This document shows positions 23,545-32,983 of a stretch of DNA of 64,000 bases, one piece after another; position 1 is the stretch's first letter; every line of letters begins with the position of its first letter. The position numbers and the translations under genes are program-made. The notes beneath the pieces are model-generated. The model worked only from the letters and a program-made list of their open reading frames with translations. It made no database searches and was not told the DNA's origin. The stretch is from the NCBI RefSeq assembly GCF_040869035.1, contig NZ_CP162100.1:1240001-1304000 (forward strand), read 5' to 3'. This stretch comes from Vibrio sp. NTOU-M3 (GTDB lineage Bacteria > Pseudomonadota > Gammaproteobacteria > Enterobacterales > Vibrionaceae).

Positions 23545-24537
23545 ATGATTAATTTTGCAGTGATAGGTACAAACTGGATTACGGAAAAGTTCGTTGAAGC
23601 GGCGCAAGAGACTGGTTTAATGAAGCTCGCCGCCGTTTATTCGCGGGCGGCAACGTCAGCGCAAGAGTTTGCAGAGAAATTCAATATTGACTCGATTGAA
23701 ACGGACTTAACCAGCCTTGCGCAGCGCAAGGATATACAAGCCATCTACATCGCTTCGCCAAACTCATTCCATTGTGCTCAATCTATCTTAATGATGTCTC
23801 ATGGTAAGCATGTCATCTGTGAAAAGCCAATTGCGTCTAACTTGGATGAAGCAAAACAAATGTTCCAAGTTGCACAAGAAAATAACGTCATTCTCTTTGA
23901 AGCCTACAAAACACAGTACTTGCCAAATTTCGCTGTGTTGAAGCAGGTATTAGATAGCATCGGAAAAATTCATAAGGTGCACCTTACATACTGCCAGTAT
24001 TCATCGCGTTATCAACGCTATCTTGATGGGGAGAATCCGAACACTTTTAATCCTGAGTTTTCTAACGGCTCATTGGTGGATATCGGGTTTTATTGTGTCT
24101 CGGCGATGGTTTCCTTGTTTGGAGAGCCCTTAAGTTTTTCATCTCGGGCAGCCTTGTTGGAATCGGGCGTTGATGGGCATGGTTCCGCGTCGTTTGAGTA
24201 CCCAGATTTTTCAGTTGAGGTCTCTCATTCGAAAGTCTCTAACGGCTATGCGCCAAGTGAAATTCAAGGTGAAGAAGGTGCCATCTTGATCGACCATATC
24301 GCGGAGCTCAATCGGTTTACCGTTCACTATCGCAATGGCTTGATTGAACAGCACGAACTGCCTCAATCTGACAACTCGATGTTTTATGAAGCGAAAGCTT
24401 TTGCTGAACACATTATTGAACAGAAAAGTTATGACAATCGGCGGGCTCTAATTGTCTCAAGGCTCCTGACAGAAATACGCAGGAGTAATGGGGTCATCTA
24501 TCCAGCTGATGCGAAGGCGAATCTCAGCAAGGTATAA
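23545..24537 (+). CDS. Gfo/Idh/MocA family NAD(P)-dependent oxidoreductase
   Basis: 330 residues from the ATG at 23545; the open frame reaches back to a TTG overlapping the activase stop, but GAGAGG then lies inside it and serves the ATG. A Rossmann motif 'FAVIGTNWITEKFVEAA' and the family catalytic 'CEKPIASNLDEA' lysine are present. The family oxidises or reduces sugars and sugar derivatives; the 1,5-anhydro-D-fructose reductase family and myo-inositol dehydrogenases are members. Within this operon it most likely interconverts a keto and hydroxyl form of the substrate before or after the radical step. Confidence 0.88.
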   Translation: MINFAVIGTNWITEKFVEAAQETGLMKLAAVYSRAATSAQEFAEKFNIDSIETDLTSLAQRKDIQAIYIASPNSFHCAQSILMMSHGKHVICEKPIASNLDEAKQMFQVAQENNVILFEAYKTQYLPNFAVLKQVLDSIGKIHKVHLTYCQYSSRYQRYLDGENPNTFNPEFSNGSLVDIGFYCVSAMVSLFGEPLSFSSRAALLESGVDGHGSASFEYPDFSVEVSHSKVSNGYAPSEIQGEEGAILIDHIAELNRFTVHYRNGLIEQHELPQSDNSMFYEAKAFAEHIIEQKSYDNRRALIVSRLLTEIRRSNGVIYPADAKANLSKV

Positions 24538-24539
24538 AC

Positions 24540-25727
24540 ATGACACTGTATAAACTTGATAACGTTATTCAAAACTACGCTTGGGGCAGCAACAGCTCAA
24601 TTGGTTCATTGTTTGGTATCGCTAATCCAAACAATGAACCTCAAGCTGAAATTTGGATGGGAGTTCATCCAAATGGCTGTTCAAAAGTGGCAGAATCAGG
24701 TCAACTACTATCAGAGCTGATTCAACAAGATAGAGAAAGGTTATTAGGTGAATATACGGCTTACCGTTTTGGGGACTTGCCATACTTATTTAAAGTGCTT
24801 TCTGCTCAAACGCCGCTGTCGATTCAGGTCCATCCAAATAAACGTAAATCGGAAGTGGGTTATGCGCGCGAAAATGATCAAGGAATTGAGTTAAACGCGT
24901 CAAATCGCAACTACAAAGATGCAAATCATAAGCCTGAAATGGTCTATGCGCTTACGTTTTTCAAGGCGATGAACGGTTTTCGCCCAATAGAGCAGATTGT
25001 CGCTTTGTTCAAAGAGATTGATATCCCCACCTTAGCGATAGACGTCGCTTTATTAGAATCAGAACAAACCAGCCAGAGCTTGCAGACGTTTTTTAAAACG
25101 ATTATGTCGCTGGAAGGGAAGCGTAAAGAGGCGGCATTAAATGAGCTATATGCTGCATATGGGCGTCCAGCGAAAACTTTTATCGGCCGTGAAGCGCTAG
25201 CTTATAGTGCAGACTTTCGAACGTACTACAAGGACGATATTGGACTGTTTGCTCCTTTGCTGCTCAACACCATAGAATTAGCGCCGGGAGAAGCGATGTA
25301 CCTCCATGCTGAAACGCCTCATGCGTATGTTTATGGGACAGCTTTAGAAATTATGGCTAATTCCGATAATGTATTACGTGCTGGCCTGACGCCTAAATAC
25401 ATCGACGTTTCAGAGTTGATTAACAACACCCTTTTTAAATCTATTGCGCCGGAAACGTTGAAACTCTCTCCCACAATGAAGGATGGCAAACTGTCTTACC
25501 CCATACCCGTCGATGACTTTGGTTTTGATATTCTGTTTTCTCAGGTAGACCCCAAAACACAGTATGTTCGCGGCGCCGAAATTGTTTTTTGTGTTGAAGG
25601 TGAAGTGACGATAACAGACAGGCAAAAGCAATTGACGCTCACATCCGGAGAGTCTGTATTTGTCGCAAACGACTCGAAAGCGTATCAGTACTTCGGTTCA
25701 GGAACCTTGGCACGCGCCTATAACTAA
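24540..25727 (+). CDS. manA: mannose-6-phosphate isomerase, class I
   Basis: 395 residues with the type I phosphomannose isomerase layout: 'NYAWGSNSSIGSLFG', zinc ligands in 'SIQVHPNKRKSE' (Gln and His), and the catalytic 'AETPHAYVYGTALEIMANSDNVLRAGLT'. It interconverts mannose-6-phosphate and fructose-6-phosphate. It starts two bases after the Gfo/Idh stop, so it is the last gene of the glycyl radical operon and probably feeds its product into glycolysis. This may be a pathway-specific copy in addition to a housekeeping manA elsewhere (not visible here). Confidence 0.92.
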   Translation: MTLYKLDNVIQNYAWGSNSSIGSLFGIANPNNEPQAEIWMGVHPNGCSKVAESGQLLSELIQQDRERLLGEYTAYRFGDLPYLFKVLSAQTPLSIQVHPNKRKSEVGYARENDQGIELNASNRNYKDANHKPEMVYALTFFKAMNGFRPIEQIVALFKEIDIPTLAIDVALLESEQTSQSLQTFFKTIMSLEGKRKEAALNELYAAYGRPAKTFIGREALAYSADFRTYYKDDIGLFAPLLLNTIELAPGEAMYLHAETPHAYVYGTALEIMANSDNVLRAGLTPKYIDVSELINNTLFKSIAPETLKLSPTMKDGKLSYPIPVDDFGFDILFSQVDPKTQYVRGAEIVFCVEGEVTITDRQKQLTLTSGESVFVANDSKAYQYFGSGTLARAYN

Positions 25728-25749
25728 CCTAGTCTTTGGTGACGTTCAC

Positions 25750-27663
25750 TTACTCGATTCGTTTAATCGGCATAAACTCAATCGTCTCACCATGCCCGGT
25801 GAGAATTGAAATCTGCTTTGGTTTGCCTTGAGCGTCCAATGTGAGTTCGCCAATGGCACTGCTATTTACAAGCCGCTTGTGCCCGGGCGAATCAGGATCG
25901 CGCTTATAAATCTTTAATCGCTTCCGTTTGGTGAAGAAATTCAGTGGGGAGCGTGGAGAATAGAGCCATCGGTCCATAAAATCACACAACGTGAGTAATA
26001 GCTCTGGAAATTGGTTCTTAAATCCACTGCAGGTGATTTGATAGATATTCGGACTGTTGCGACGAAATCGCAGCTTGATATCGTAGGCGAAAGAGTAGTG
26101 CACATCACCTGAGAGAATCACAAAATTAGTGGGCGTTTTAGTGTGAGTAAAAATACTGATCAAGGTGTTCGCACTTCCCGGATGCGCCATCCAGTTTTCC
26201 GCATCAATCAGCAGTGGATAGCCAAGCCAAGTCATTCCCCGTTGTAGTGCTTCTATAAACTTGACGCCGAACATAGGAGCAGCAGAAACCACGATCACTT
26301 TATCTTGGTGCATTAATTCCTGCTGAAATTCGATCAGAGCTTCCCAGTCCATTAACCCAGAAGGTTTATTCATTCGGGATTCGGAGCGCCATCGACGGGT
26401 TCGCGTGTCCAACACGACCACCTTAGGGGTGGTTTGAATGGTGTAATGCCAACGCTCAAAGGTAAATAAATACTGGATTAGTTCATCTTGATGTTGTGGC
26501 TCTGGGGCCTTTAGGTAACGTGCGGTTAAGTCTTTTAACTCATCAGGAAAATGTGCTGGCTCATTACCCCAACCTTGGCAGAGCCAATAGGCGATCAGTC
26601 CATTACCAATAATTCGCTTAGAAAACGGGTTGGTGTAAGCGGCTTTTTCCCAGCCCACGGTGAGGTTCCAGTCATCCGTAATGTCATGATCATCAAAAAT
26701 CATGTAAGTCGGGATATGAGCCATCAATCGGCGAACGTTAGGTAAATCCTCGATAAACTGATCGATATTGACCTTCTCTTCACGCCACTGCTGCTGCCAT
26801 TTCGGTGATAGTGTGTGTTCTGCGTGAGTAAACTGTTGTTCGAGTAAGTGTTCTCTTTGAATGCAGTACCACAATTCAGGTGACCAGTTTAACAAGTACA
26901 TCGCAAAGAATTCGGCGAAGGTGATCAGATGGTTTTCACAGTCACGTGAACTAAAAATCGGGATGCCACGTTTTGGCAAAAGCTTTGCCAATAAACCGTC
27001 TTCCTCTACATAGTGAGGCAGTAGCTGATCTCGTCCTGCATAGTTGTGTTTATGCTGGTACAGGGCTTGGCTGTTTTCAATCGGAGCTTGGGTAAAGGCT
27101 TCTTCTGGTAATCCCAACAACTCAATCACTTGCTGAATGGCATCTAACATAGGTAACGCGACGTGATCGGCGTAGATCTGGTCACCGCTCATCATCAGTA
27201 AATCAGGCCGTTGCTCCAAGGGTTGCTGAGCCACTTTTTTATCTGCGGCAGCAAGAGCATCTGGACTGGAGTGATGTGGATTTCGACATGAGCCATGCAA
27301 AATGTAATCAGCTTTCGAAGAGATGACAAAAGTAGGTCGATTTTCCTCTTGATAACAAAGAGAGGGGATGAGCGCAGATAACGGGCCGCGCTGAGTGACA
27401 AACTCGTAACTCAGTGCAGTGTATTCTGGAAAGTGTCCATGAAACTGCCATAGGTAAAGATATGCCTTCTTACCAACTTGAAACGGCTCCGAGCTGCTCA
27501 ATTCTTGGCAGAAAACCTCACCCATGTCAGGTTCTAGGTAAAGGTGAAACGCACCGTCTATCGGTTCTGAAGTGACACCCCAGAACACCAGCTCAGTCGT
27601 TGTGGCTTTACGCAGAATAGGTCCTGCCAAAAATAGCGGTAAGCTCGAGTCGGTGGTCATCAT
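25750..27663 (-). CDS. PhoD-like metallophosphatase
   Basis: 637 residues without a signal peptide. The metal-binding motifs of the PhoD/alkaline-phosphatase-D fold are present: 'ILHGSCRNPHHSSPDAL', 'LMMSGDQIYADHVALPML', 'MIFDDHDITDDWNLT' and 'VILSGDVHYSFAYDI'. Classical PhoD is Tat-exported and hydrolyses phosphodiesters; this cytoplasmic variant's substrate is unknown. It overlaps the upstream 124-residue gene by four bases (ATGA), so the two products are made together. Confidence 0.87.
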   Translation of the reverse strand: MMTTDSSLPLFLAGPILRKATTTELVFWGVTSEPIDGAFHLYLEPDMGEVFCQELSSSEPFQVGKKAYLYLWQFHGHFPEYTALSYEFVTQRGPLSALIPSLCYQEENRPTFVISSKADYILHGSCRNPHHSSPDALAAADKKVAQQPLEQRPDLLMMSGDQIYADHVALPMLDAIQQVIELLGLPEEAFTQAPIENSQALYQHKHNYAGRDQLLPHYVEEDGLLAKLLPKRGIPIFSSRDCENHLITFAEFFAMYLLNWSPELWYCIQREHLLEQQFTHAEHTLSPKWQQQWREEKVNIDQFIEDLPNVRRLMAHIPTYMIFDDHDITDDWNLTVGWEKAAYTNPFSKRIIGNGLIAYWLCQGWGNEPAHFPDELKDLTARYLKAPEPQHQDELIQYLFTFERWHYTIQTTPKVVVLDTRTRRWRSESRMNKPSGLMDWEALIEFQQELMHQDKVIVVSAAPMFGVKFIEALQRGMTWLGYPLLIDAENWMAHPGSANTLISIFTHTKTPTNFVILSGDVHYSFAYDIKLRFRRNSPNIYQITCSGFKNQFPELLLTLCDFMDRWLYSPRSPLNFFTKRKRLKIYKRDPDSPGHKRLVNSSAIGELTLDAQGKPKQISILTGHGETIEFMPIKRIE

Positions 27664-28034
27664 TCCTCAGCTGGATCTTCTGGAACGGCAGGGTCTTCTA
27701 GAATCTCAATGATTTCAGAGCTGGAAAGCTCATGACCCATCAAAAAAAGCGCAAGCATGGCGTCTGCTTTAGTTTTCGTATCACTGGAGTCATCCAGAAT
27801 TTGTTCAAAACGATGACGGATCATCTCCACTTCATGTGAGACGAAGCCCCGTCCTTCATTGTCTCCTTGAATGTCTTCTGGTGCATTATCAAACTCCAGA
27901 AATAGATGTTCATCCTCAAGGTGGGTGTGAACTAATAGTTCCGGTAACCATTCATCACCTGTTACAATGTTCGGGTCTATACCTTCAGGCAAAGTATTTA
28001 AGATATTTTTAAGTTCAGACGCTTTCACGATCAT
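27660..28034 (-). CDS. small acidic protein of unknown function, partner of PhoD-like gene
   Basis: 124 residues, strongly acidic (many Glu/Asp, C-terminus 'VPEDPAEE'), no membrane or signal segment. I do not recognise the family. It is translationally coupled to the PhoD-like phosphatase gene by an ATGA overlap, so it probably modulates that enzyme or shares its pathway. Confidence 0.7.
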   Translation of the reverse strand: MIVKASELKNILNTLPEGIDPNIVTGDEWLPELLVHTHLEDEHLFLEFDNAPEDIQGDNEGRGFVSHEVEMIRHRFEQILDDSSDTKTKADAMLALFLMGHELSSSEIIEILEDPAVPEDPAEE

Positions 28035-28148
28035 TCAGTAAGAGTATTTATATCTTTTTATTGTAACGGCGAATCGACCTGAAACCTAAGTATTAGTGAC
28101 TCATTTATTTATAAAGTGAGCGCGTTGCCGATATTTTCAGAGCATAAA

Positions 28149-29480
28149 ATGATAACAAACAATAAGTTAATCCTATTAAGTGGTTTAGTAGGAGCAGGAT
28201 TCTCTAGTTCAGTATTCGCAGAGGAAGCCATTAAGCGTGTAGTACAAGAGCAAGAGTGGGGCATTGCAGCCGTTGCTCGTGTTGCGTCTATTCCGTTTGC
28301 TACAGGGGATGGCGACCAGTCAGTAAGTACCTTTGTTCCGATGATGTTTTTTGAAAATGAGCATGTGTTCATTGATGGGCTAGAAGGTGGTGCTTACCTG
28401 TATTCGACAGAGGACAAGCAGTTTGAATTGAGTGCGTTAACTCGCTTACGTTTTGTTGATATCCCCGCATCATCACAAAATGCAAATCAGGGTGATTCGG
28501 CAGACTTTGGTGGGCGATTGAGATATCGACTTGATGACTCTTGGCATTTAGATGGCGAAATCATGAGTGACAAGAAGTTTCGTTTCCACGCTAACCTCAC
28601 GCTGGGAGGTGAAGTGGAGATGGAAGATTGGCAGCTAAAGCCAAGGGTGACTCTACGTTACAAAGATGCGGACTTTAACAGCCAGTATTACGCGCTTTCT
28701 GATTATAGTGGCCAGAAAATAGGGGCTGGGATTGATGCAACCATCGGCTTGGATGCGCGATATCACGTGATGTCGAACTTATATCTACTAAGTGGTGCGA
28801 GCATCACTCGATTGGACGAAAATGCCTATAGCGCTAGTGCAATCGAGGATCGCTACCAAGGTGAGGTCTTTTTAGGTTTCGGTTTTTTTAATGACCAATC
28901 TAAACCACGCAAATCTGAACTAAGTCATAAACGTTACCTTCGGGTGGCACACGGCTGGGCAACGCCATCGAATATTGGCGATATTATGAAGTTCAACACG
29001 GAAAAAGATCCGCATAATAACCAACTGACGTCTTTCTTTTATGGACACCCTTTGACTGATGAGTTGTTTGGTTTGCCGCTCGATATTTATTTAACGCCAG
29101 GGGTTGTTCACCATTGGCGCTCGAACGTTCAATCTTCAAGTACCGAATACGTGGCAGCAATTAAGGCTTATTACACTTTCAATTGGCCAACAACATGGCG
29201 CTTCGGGGTTGCGGAAGGGATGTCTTACGTTGACAACATTACCTATATCGAACAAACCGAGATGGATGAAAAAGGTTATACGCCGAGTAATCTCTTAAAT
29301 TACCTCGACTTCTCATTTGATGTTAATGCTGGAGATCTGTTCAATAACAGTGATTTTAAGCATGTGTGGTTCGGTTATTCGCTTCATCACCGAAGCGCTA
29401 TCTTTGAGAAGTCCTCTCAGTATGGCCGGATCAAAGGTGGCAGTAACTACAACACGATTTACGTCCAGTTTGACTTCTAA
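28149..29480 (+). CDS. MipA/OmpV family outer-membrane protein
   Basis: 443 residues from the ATG at 28149, which gives a proper signal peptide (MITNNKLILLSGLVGAGF… ending SVFA). The open frame continues upstream to a GTG at 28116 but that would bury the signal. The mature part alternates short beta strands typical of a 12-stranded barrel ('FELSALTRLRFVD', 'WRFGVAEGMSYVDNI') and ends with aromatic 'YVQFDF'. MipA/OmpV proteins are scaffolds or minor porins; the vibrio members are often larger, as here. Confidence 0.82.
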   Translation: MITNNKLILLSGLVGAGFSSSVFAEEAIKRVVQEQEWGIAAVARVASIPFATGDGDQSVSTFVPMMFFENEHVFIDGLEGGAYLYSTEDKQFELSALTRLRFVDIPASSQNANQGDSADFGGRLRYRLDDSWHLDGEIMSDKKFRFHANLTLGGEVEMEDWQLKPRVTLRYKDADFNSQYYALSDYSGQKIGAGIDATIGLDARYHVMSNLYLLSGASITRLDENAYSASAIEDRYQGEVFLGFGFFNDQSKPRKSELSHKRYLRVAHGWATPSNIGDIMKFNTEKDPHNNQLTSFFYGHPLTDELFGLPLDIYLTPGVVHHWRSNVQSSSTEYVAAIKAYYTFNWPTTWRFGVAEGMSYVDNITYIEQTEMDEKGYTPSNLLNYLDFSFDVNAGDLFNNSDFKHVWFGYSLHHRSAIFEKSSQYGRIKGGSNYNTIYVQFDF

Positions 29481-29490
29481 TTGTTATTAA

Positions 29491-29520
29491 ATTTAGCCCT
29501 GAAACCATTCAGGGCTAAAT
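29491..29520 (+). terminator. hairpin downstream of the MipA/OmpV gene
   Basis: ATTTAGCCCTGAA and its complement TTCAGGGCTAAAT flank a short loop 11 bases after the stop. There is no T-run, so termination is probable but not certain. Confidence 0.55.
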
Positions 29521-29906
29521 GATAACGATTTATCTTTCTATTATTCAATATTTCCTGATTATATATTTCTTTCGTTATTCTTTTGTTGTGACCTATATAT
29601 TTATCTTTTATTTATAATTTAATTATTATTTCAATAATGAAATTTATTTTGGAATATAAGGTTGCAAAAACTCTTACCATTAATTGATAAACGTCAATTT
29701 TAATCTCTACAAGATCATCAAGGATAAGCCCACTGTTGATGCGGCTTAGCTTTACTCTTCGTCTAGTTGTCCATTGAGCATTGCTTTGAATTTAAAATTG
29801 AGCAATTAAAAATAATTTTTATCTATCCGCATCGTTTTTATTAATCCCTTGGTAAGTCGTCGCTATTACTTATTTGCTAGTAGTGACTGAATATTAGGAA
29901 TAAGCC
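29521..29906. other. AT-rich promoter region of dmsA
   Basis: I see no gene. The stretch holds an FNR-like box at 29695-29708 and, if transcription starts about 41 bases beyond its centre, an unusually long dmsA leader of about 160 bases. Confidence 0.5.
29695..29708 (+). promoter_or_regulatory. FNR box upstream of dmsA
   Basis: TTGATAAACGTCAA differs from TTGAT-N4-ATCAA at a single position. dms operons are classical FNR targets, active without oxygen. Confidence 0.75.
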
Positions 29907-32354
29907 ATGAATAAAAATGGTAAATTTAATCTCACCCGAAGAGATGCATTAAAGGGTGGGTCTGCACTGGGCGCACTTGCGGTAGCAGGAAGTTCACTTT
30001 CTCTGCCTTTTTCAACTAAAGCGGTTGCCAAAGAAACGCCAGCAAAACCAGATGAAAAAATTGTCTGGTCGGCATGTACGGTTAACTGTGGTTCTCGTTG
30101 TCCGCTGCGTATGCACGTGGTCGATGGTGAAATCAAATGGGTAGAAACTGATAACACAGGCAAAGATGTATTTAATCAGAGCCACCAAGTTCGTGCTTGT
30201 TTGCGTGGCCGCTCTATGCGTCGCCGTGTTTACTCGCCAGACCGTTTGAAATACCCGCTGCTTCGCGTTGGTAAACGTGGTGAAGGTAAGTTCAAACGCA
30301 TCACTTGGGATGAAGCCTTTGACCTCATTGGTGACAACCTAAAACGCATCATTAAAGACTACGGTAATGACGCGGTTTACCTAAACTACGGTACGGGTAC
30401 CTTGGGTGGTACGGTAACTAAGAGTTGGGATCCAAGCGCGACATTGGTTGCACGTATGATGAACCTGTGTGGTGGTTACCTGAACCACTATGGTGACTAC
30501 TCAGCAGCGAACATTGAATGTATGTCTGAGTACTTCTACGGCACTTGGGTAGACAACAACTCGATTGACGACGTACAAAACGCAGATCTTTGTCTGATGT
30601 TTGGTAACAACCCCGCAGAAACTCGTATGTCGGGCGGTGGTCAGGTTCACAACTATGTGGACGCCAAAAGCATCAGCCACACACGTACGATCTGTATCGA
30701 CCCTCGTTACACCGATACTGCCGCTGGTCGTGAAGACCAATGGGTACCAATCAAGCATGGTACTGACGCTGCACTGATTGCTGCTATCGCACATGTATTG
30801 ATCAGCGAAGATAAAGTCGACCAAGACTTCCTTGACCGTTACTGTGTGGGTTACGACCGCAAAACACTGCCAGCGTCAGCACCAGAAAACGGCAGCTACA
30901 AAGATTACATCATGGGCACAGGTCCGGATGGTATCGAGAAAACGCCAGAGTGGGCACAGCCAATCACAGGTATTCCGGCTGATGTGATATTGAAACTTGC
31001 GCGTGAAGTCGGCGATGCAAAACGCATTTACATCACCCAAGGTTGGGGTCTACAACGTTCAGCAAACGGTGAGCAAGCGTGTAAAGCGATCATGATGCTG
31101 TCTCTGCTTCGTGGTCAGGTTGGTCTACAAGGTGGTGGTACTGGTGCTCGTGAGGGTAACCACTCATACCCATTCCAACGCTTCCCGAAAGTGCCAAACC
31201 CGATCAGCGCTTCTATCCCAATGTTCCTTTGGACAGACGCGATCTTCCGCGGCACTGAGATGACCGATCTTACTGATGGCATTAAAGGCGTTCAGAAGCT
31301 CCAAAACAACATCAAGTTCATCTGGAACTACGCGGGTAACTGCCTGATTAACCAACACTCGGACATCAACCGCACACACGACATTCTTCAAGATGAAAAA
31401 GCGTGTGAAATGATTGTGGTGATCGACAACCACATGACGTCTTCTGCGAAGTATGCCGATATCGTACTGCCAGACTGTACAACATCAGAGCAGTCGGATT
31501 TCTGTATGGATGGTGCGGCAGCGTCAATGCCTTACTTCATCTTTGCAAGCCAAGCGATTCAACCTCGTTTCGAATGTAAGCCAATCTACGACATCATGTC
31601 TGGTGTGGCGAAGCGCATGGGCGTGTTTGATGAATTTACTGAAGGTCGCACTCAAGAAGAATGGCTTAAGTGGATGTACGCTCAGACCGTGAAACAAAAC
31701 AACGATCCAAACCTGCCGACTTACGATGAGATGAGAAAGCAGGGTATCTACAAGAAGCAGTTCGATCGTCCATATGTGGCGTTTGAAGACTTCCGTCGTG
31801 ACCCAGAAGCAAATCCGTTGCCTTCACCGTCAGGTAAGATTGAGATCTACTCAGAGACCCTCGCGAAGATCAACGAAGAATGGGAACTGGACGAAGATGA
31901 ATCGATCAAGCCATTACCTGAATACGTTTCGACGTTCAACGGCTGGGATTCGCCAGATCGTAAAGAGTTCCCGCTTCAGTTGACGGGTTTCCACTACAAA
32001 GCACGTGCGCACTCTACGTACGGCAACGTCGACATCCTAAAAGCAGCAGCACCACAAGAGCTTTGGATCAACCCAGTCGATGCGGCTTCTCGCAACATTG
32101 ATAACGGCGATTTGGTCAGTGTGCGCAGCAAGTTTGGTGAAATGAACGTTCGTGTAAAAGTAACCCCACGCATCATGCCGCATGTGGTTGGTTTAGGTGA
32201 GGGCGCATGGTATGCACCAAACGCAAAAGGTGTTGACCAAGCGGGTTCAATCAACGTACTGACGACACAACGTCCGAGCCCGTTGGCAAAATCAAACCCG
32301 AGCCATACCAACCTCGTTGAAGTGACGCTAATTAAGAAAATGGGGGCTAAATAA
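29907..32354 (+). CDS. dmsA: DMSO reductase-family catalytic subunit A
   Basis: 815 residues. A twin-arginine signal (R11-R12 in 'LTRRDALKGG') exports the folded enzyme. The first [4Fe-4S] site is 'CTVNCGSRCPLR' with the fourth Cys in 'VRACLRGRS'. The molybdo-bis-PGD domain ('LYLNYGTGTLGG…' region through 'TLLDPHLTTTA'-type elements) and the C-terminal dinucleotide-binding domain ('NPVDAASRNIDNGD') follow. It reduces DMSO or related S/N-oxides in anaerobic respiration. The Ser ligand of molybdenum in this family would be in the 'SWDPSATLVAR' stretch. It overlaps dmsB by one base. Confidence 0.9.
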   Translation: MNKNGKFNLTRRDALKGGSALGALAVAGSSLSLPFSTKAVAKETPAKPDEKIVWSACTVNCGSRCPLRMHVVDGEIKWVETDNTGKDVFNQSHQVRACLRGRSMRRRVYSPDRLKYPLLRVGKRGEGKFKRITWDEAFDLIGDNLKRIIKDYGNDAVYLNYGTGTLGGTVTKSWDPSATLVARMMNLCGGYLNHYGDYSAANIECMSEYFYGTWVDNNSIDDVQNADLCLMFGNNPAETRMSGGGQVHNYVDAKSISHTRTICIDPRYTDTAAGREDQWVPIKHGTDAALIAAIAHVLISEDKVDQDFLDRYCVGYDRKTLPASAPENGSYKDYIMGTGPDGIEKTPEWAQPITGIPADVILKLAREVGDAKRIYITQGWGLQRSANGEQACKAIMMLSLLRGQVGLQGGGTGAREGNHSYPFQRFPKVPNPISASIPMFLWTDAIFRGTEMTDLTDGIKGVQKLQNNIKFIWNYAGNCLINQHSDINRTHDILQDEKACEMIVVIDNHMTSSAKYADIVLPDCTTSEQSDFCMDGAAASMPYFIFASQAIQPRFECKPIYDIMSGVAKRMGVFDEFTEGRTQEEWLKWMYAQTVKQNNDPNLPTYDEMRKQGIYKKQFDRPYVAFEDFRRDPEANPLPSPSGKIEIYSETLAKINEEWELDEDESIKPLPEYVSTFNGWDSPDRKEFPLQLTGFHYKARAHSTYGNVDILKAAAPQELWINPVDAASRNIDNGDLVSVRSKFGEMNVRVKVTPRIMPHVVGLGEGAWYAPNAKGVDQAGSINVLTTQRPSPLAKSNPSHTNLVEVTLIKKMGAK

Positions 32355-32983
32355 TGAGCACAGCGAAGCAGTATGGCTTTTACATTGATTCAAGCAAATG
32401 TACTGGCTGCAAAACATGTCAGCTCTCTTGTAAAGACAACAAAGATCTGGGTATCGACCGTAACTTCCGACGTGTTTACGAATACGTAGGCGGCAACTGG
32501 ACAGAAGAAAACGGCGCGTTCCGTCAAAACGTGTTCGCGTACTACCTATCGATCTCTTGTAACCACTGTACTAACCCTGCGTGTACCAAGGTTTGTCCAT
32601 CAGGTGCAATGCACAAGCGTGAAGAAGATGGCTTTGTTGTTGTCGATGAAAGCGTGTGTATCGGCTGTAAATCTTGTCACATGGCATGCCCATACGGCGC
32701 ACCTCAATACAGCGAAGAAAAAGGTCACATGACTAAGTGTGATGGATGTTACGAACGTGTCGCTGAAGGCTTAATGCCAGTGTGTGTTGATAGCTGTCCA
32801 TTACGTGCGATTGAGTTTGGTCCAATTGATGAGCTACGCGCGAAATACGGTTCAAACGCGGATGTGGCACCACTGCCAGATTCTCGCATTACGAGCCCGA
32901 ACTTGATCGTGAAGCTAAACCCAAATGGTCGTCCAACCAATGACCGCACTGGTTTCCTACAGAACCCAAGAGAGGTGAAATAA
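32354..32983 (+). CDS. dmsB: DMSO reductase iron-sulfur subunit B
   Basis: 209 residues, a four-cluster ferredoxin. The cysteine sets are 'CTGCKTCQLSC', 'CNHCTNPACTKVCP', 'CIGCKSCHMACP' and 'CDGCYERV…CVDSCP'. It passes electrons from the membrane subunit to DmsA. Start and stop each share one base with the neighbouring dms genes (TAATG), so the three subunits are translated in step. Confidence 0.93.
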   Translation: MSTAKQYGFYIDSSKCTGCKTCQLSCKDNKDLGIDRNFRRVYEYVGGNWTEENGAFRQNVFAYYLSISCNHCTNPACTKVCPSGAMHKREEDGFVVVDESVCIGCKSCHMACPYGAPQYSEEKGHMTKCDGCYERVAEGLMPVCVDSCPLRAIEFGPIDELRAKYGSNADVAPLPDSRITSPNLIVKLNPNGRPTNDRTGFLQNPREVK

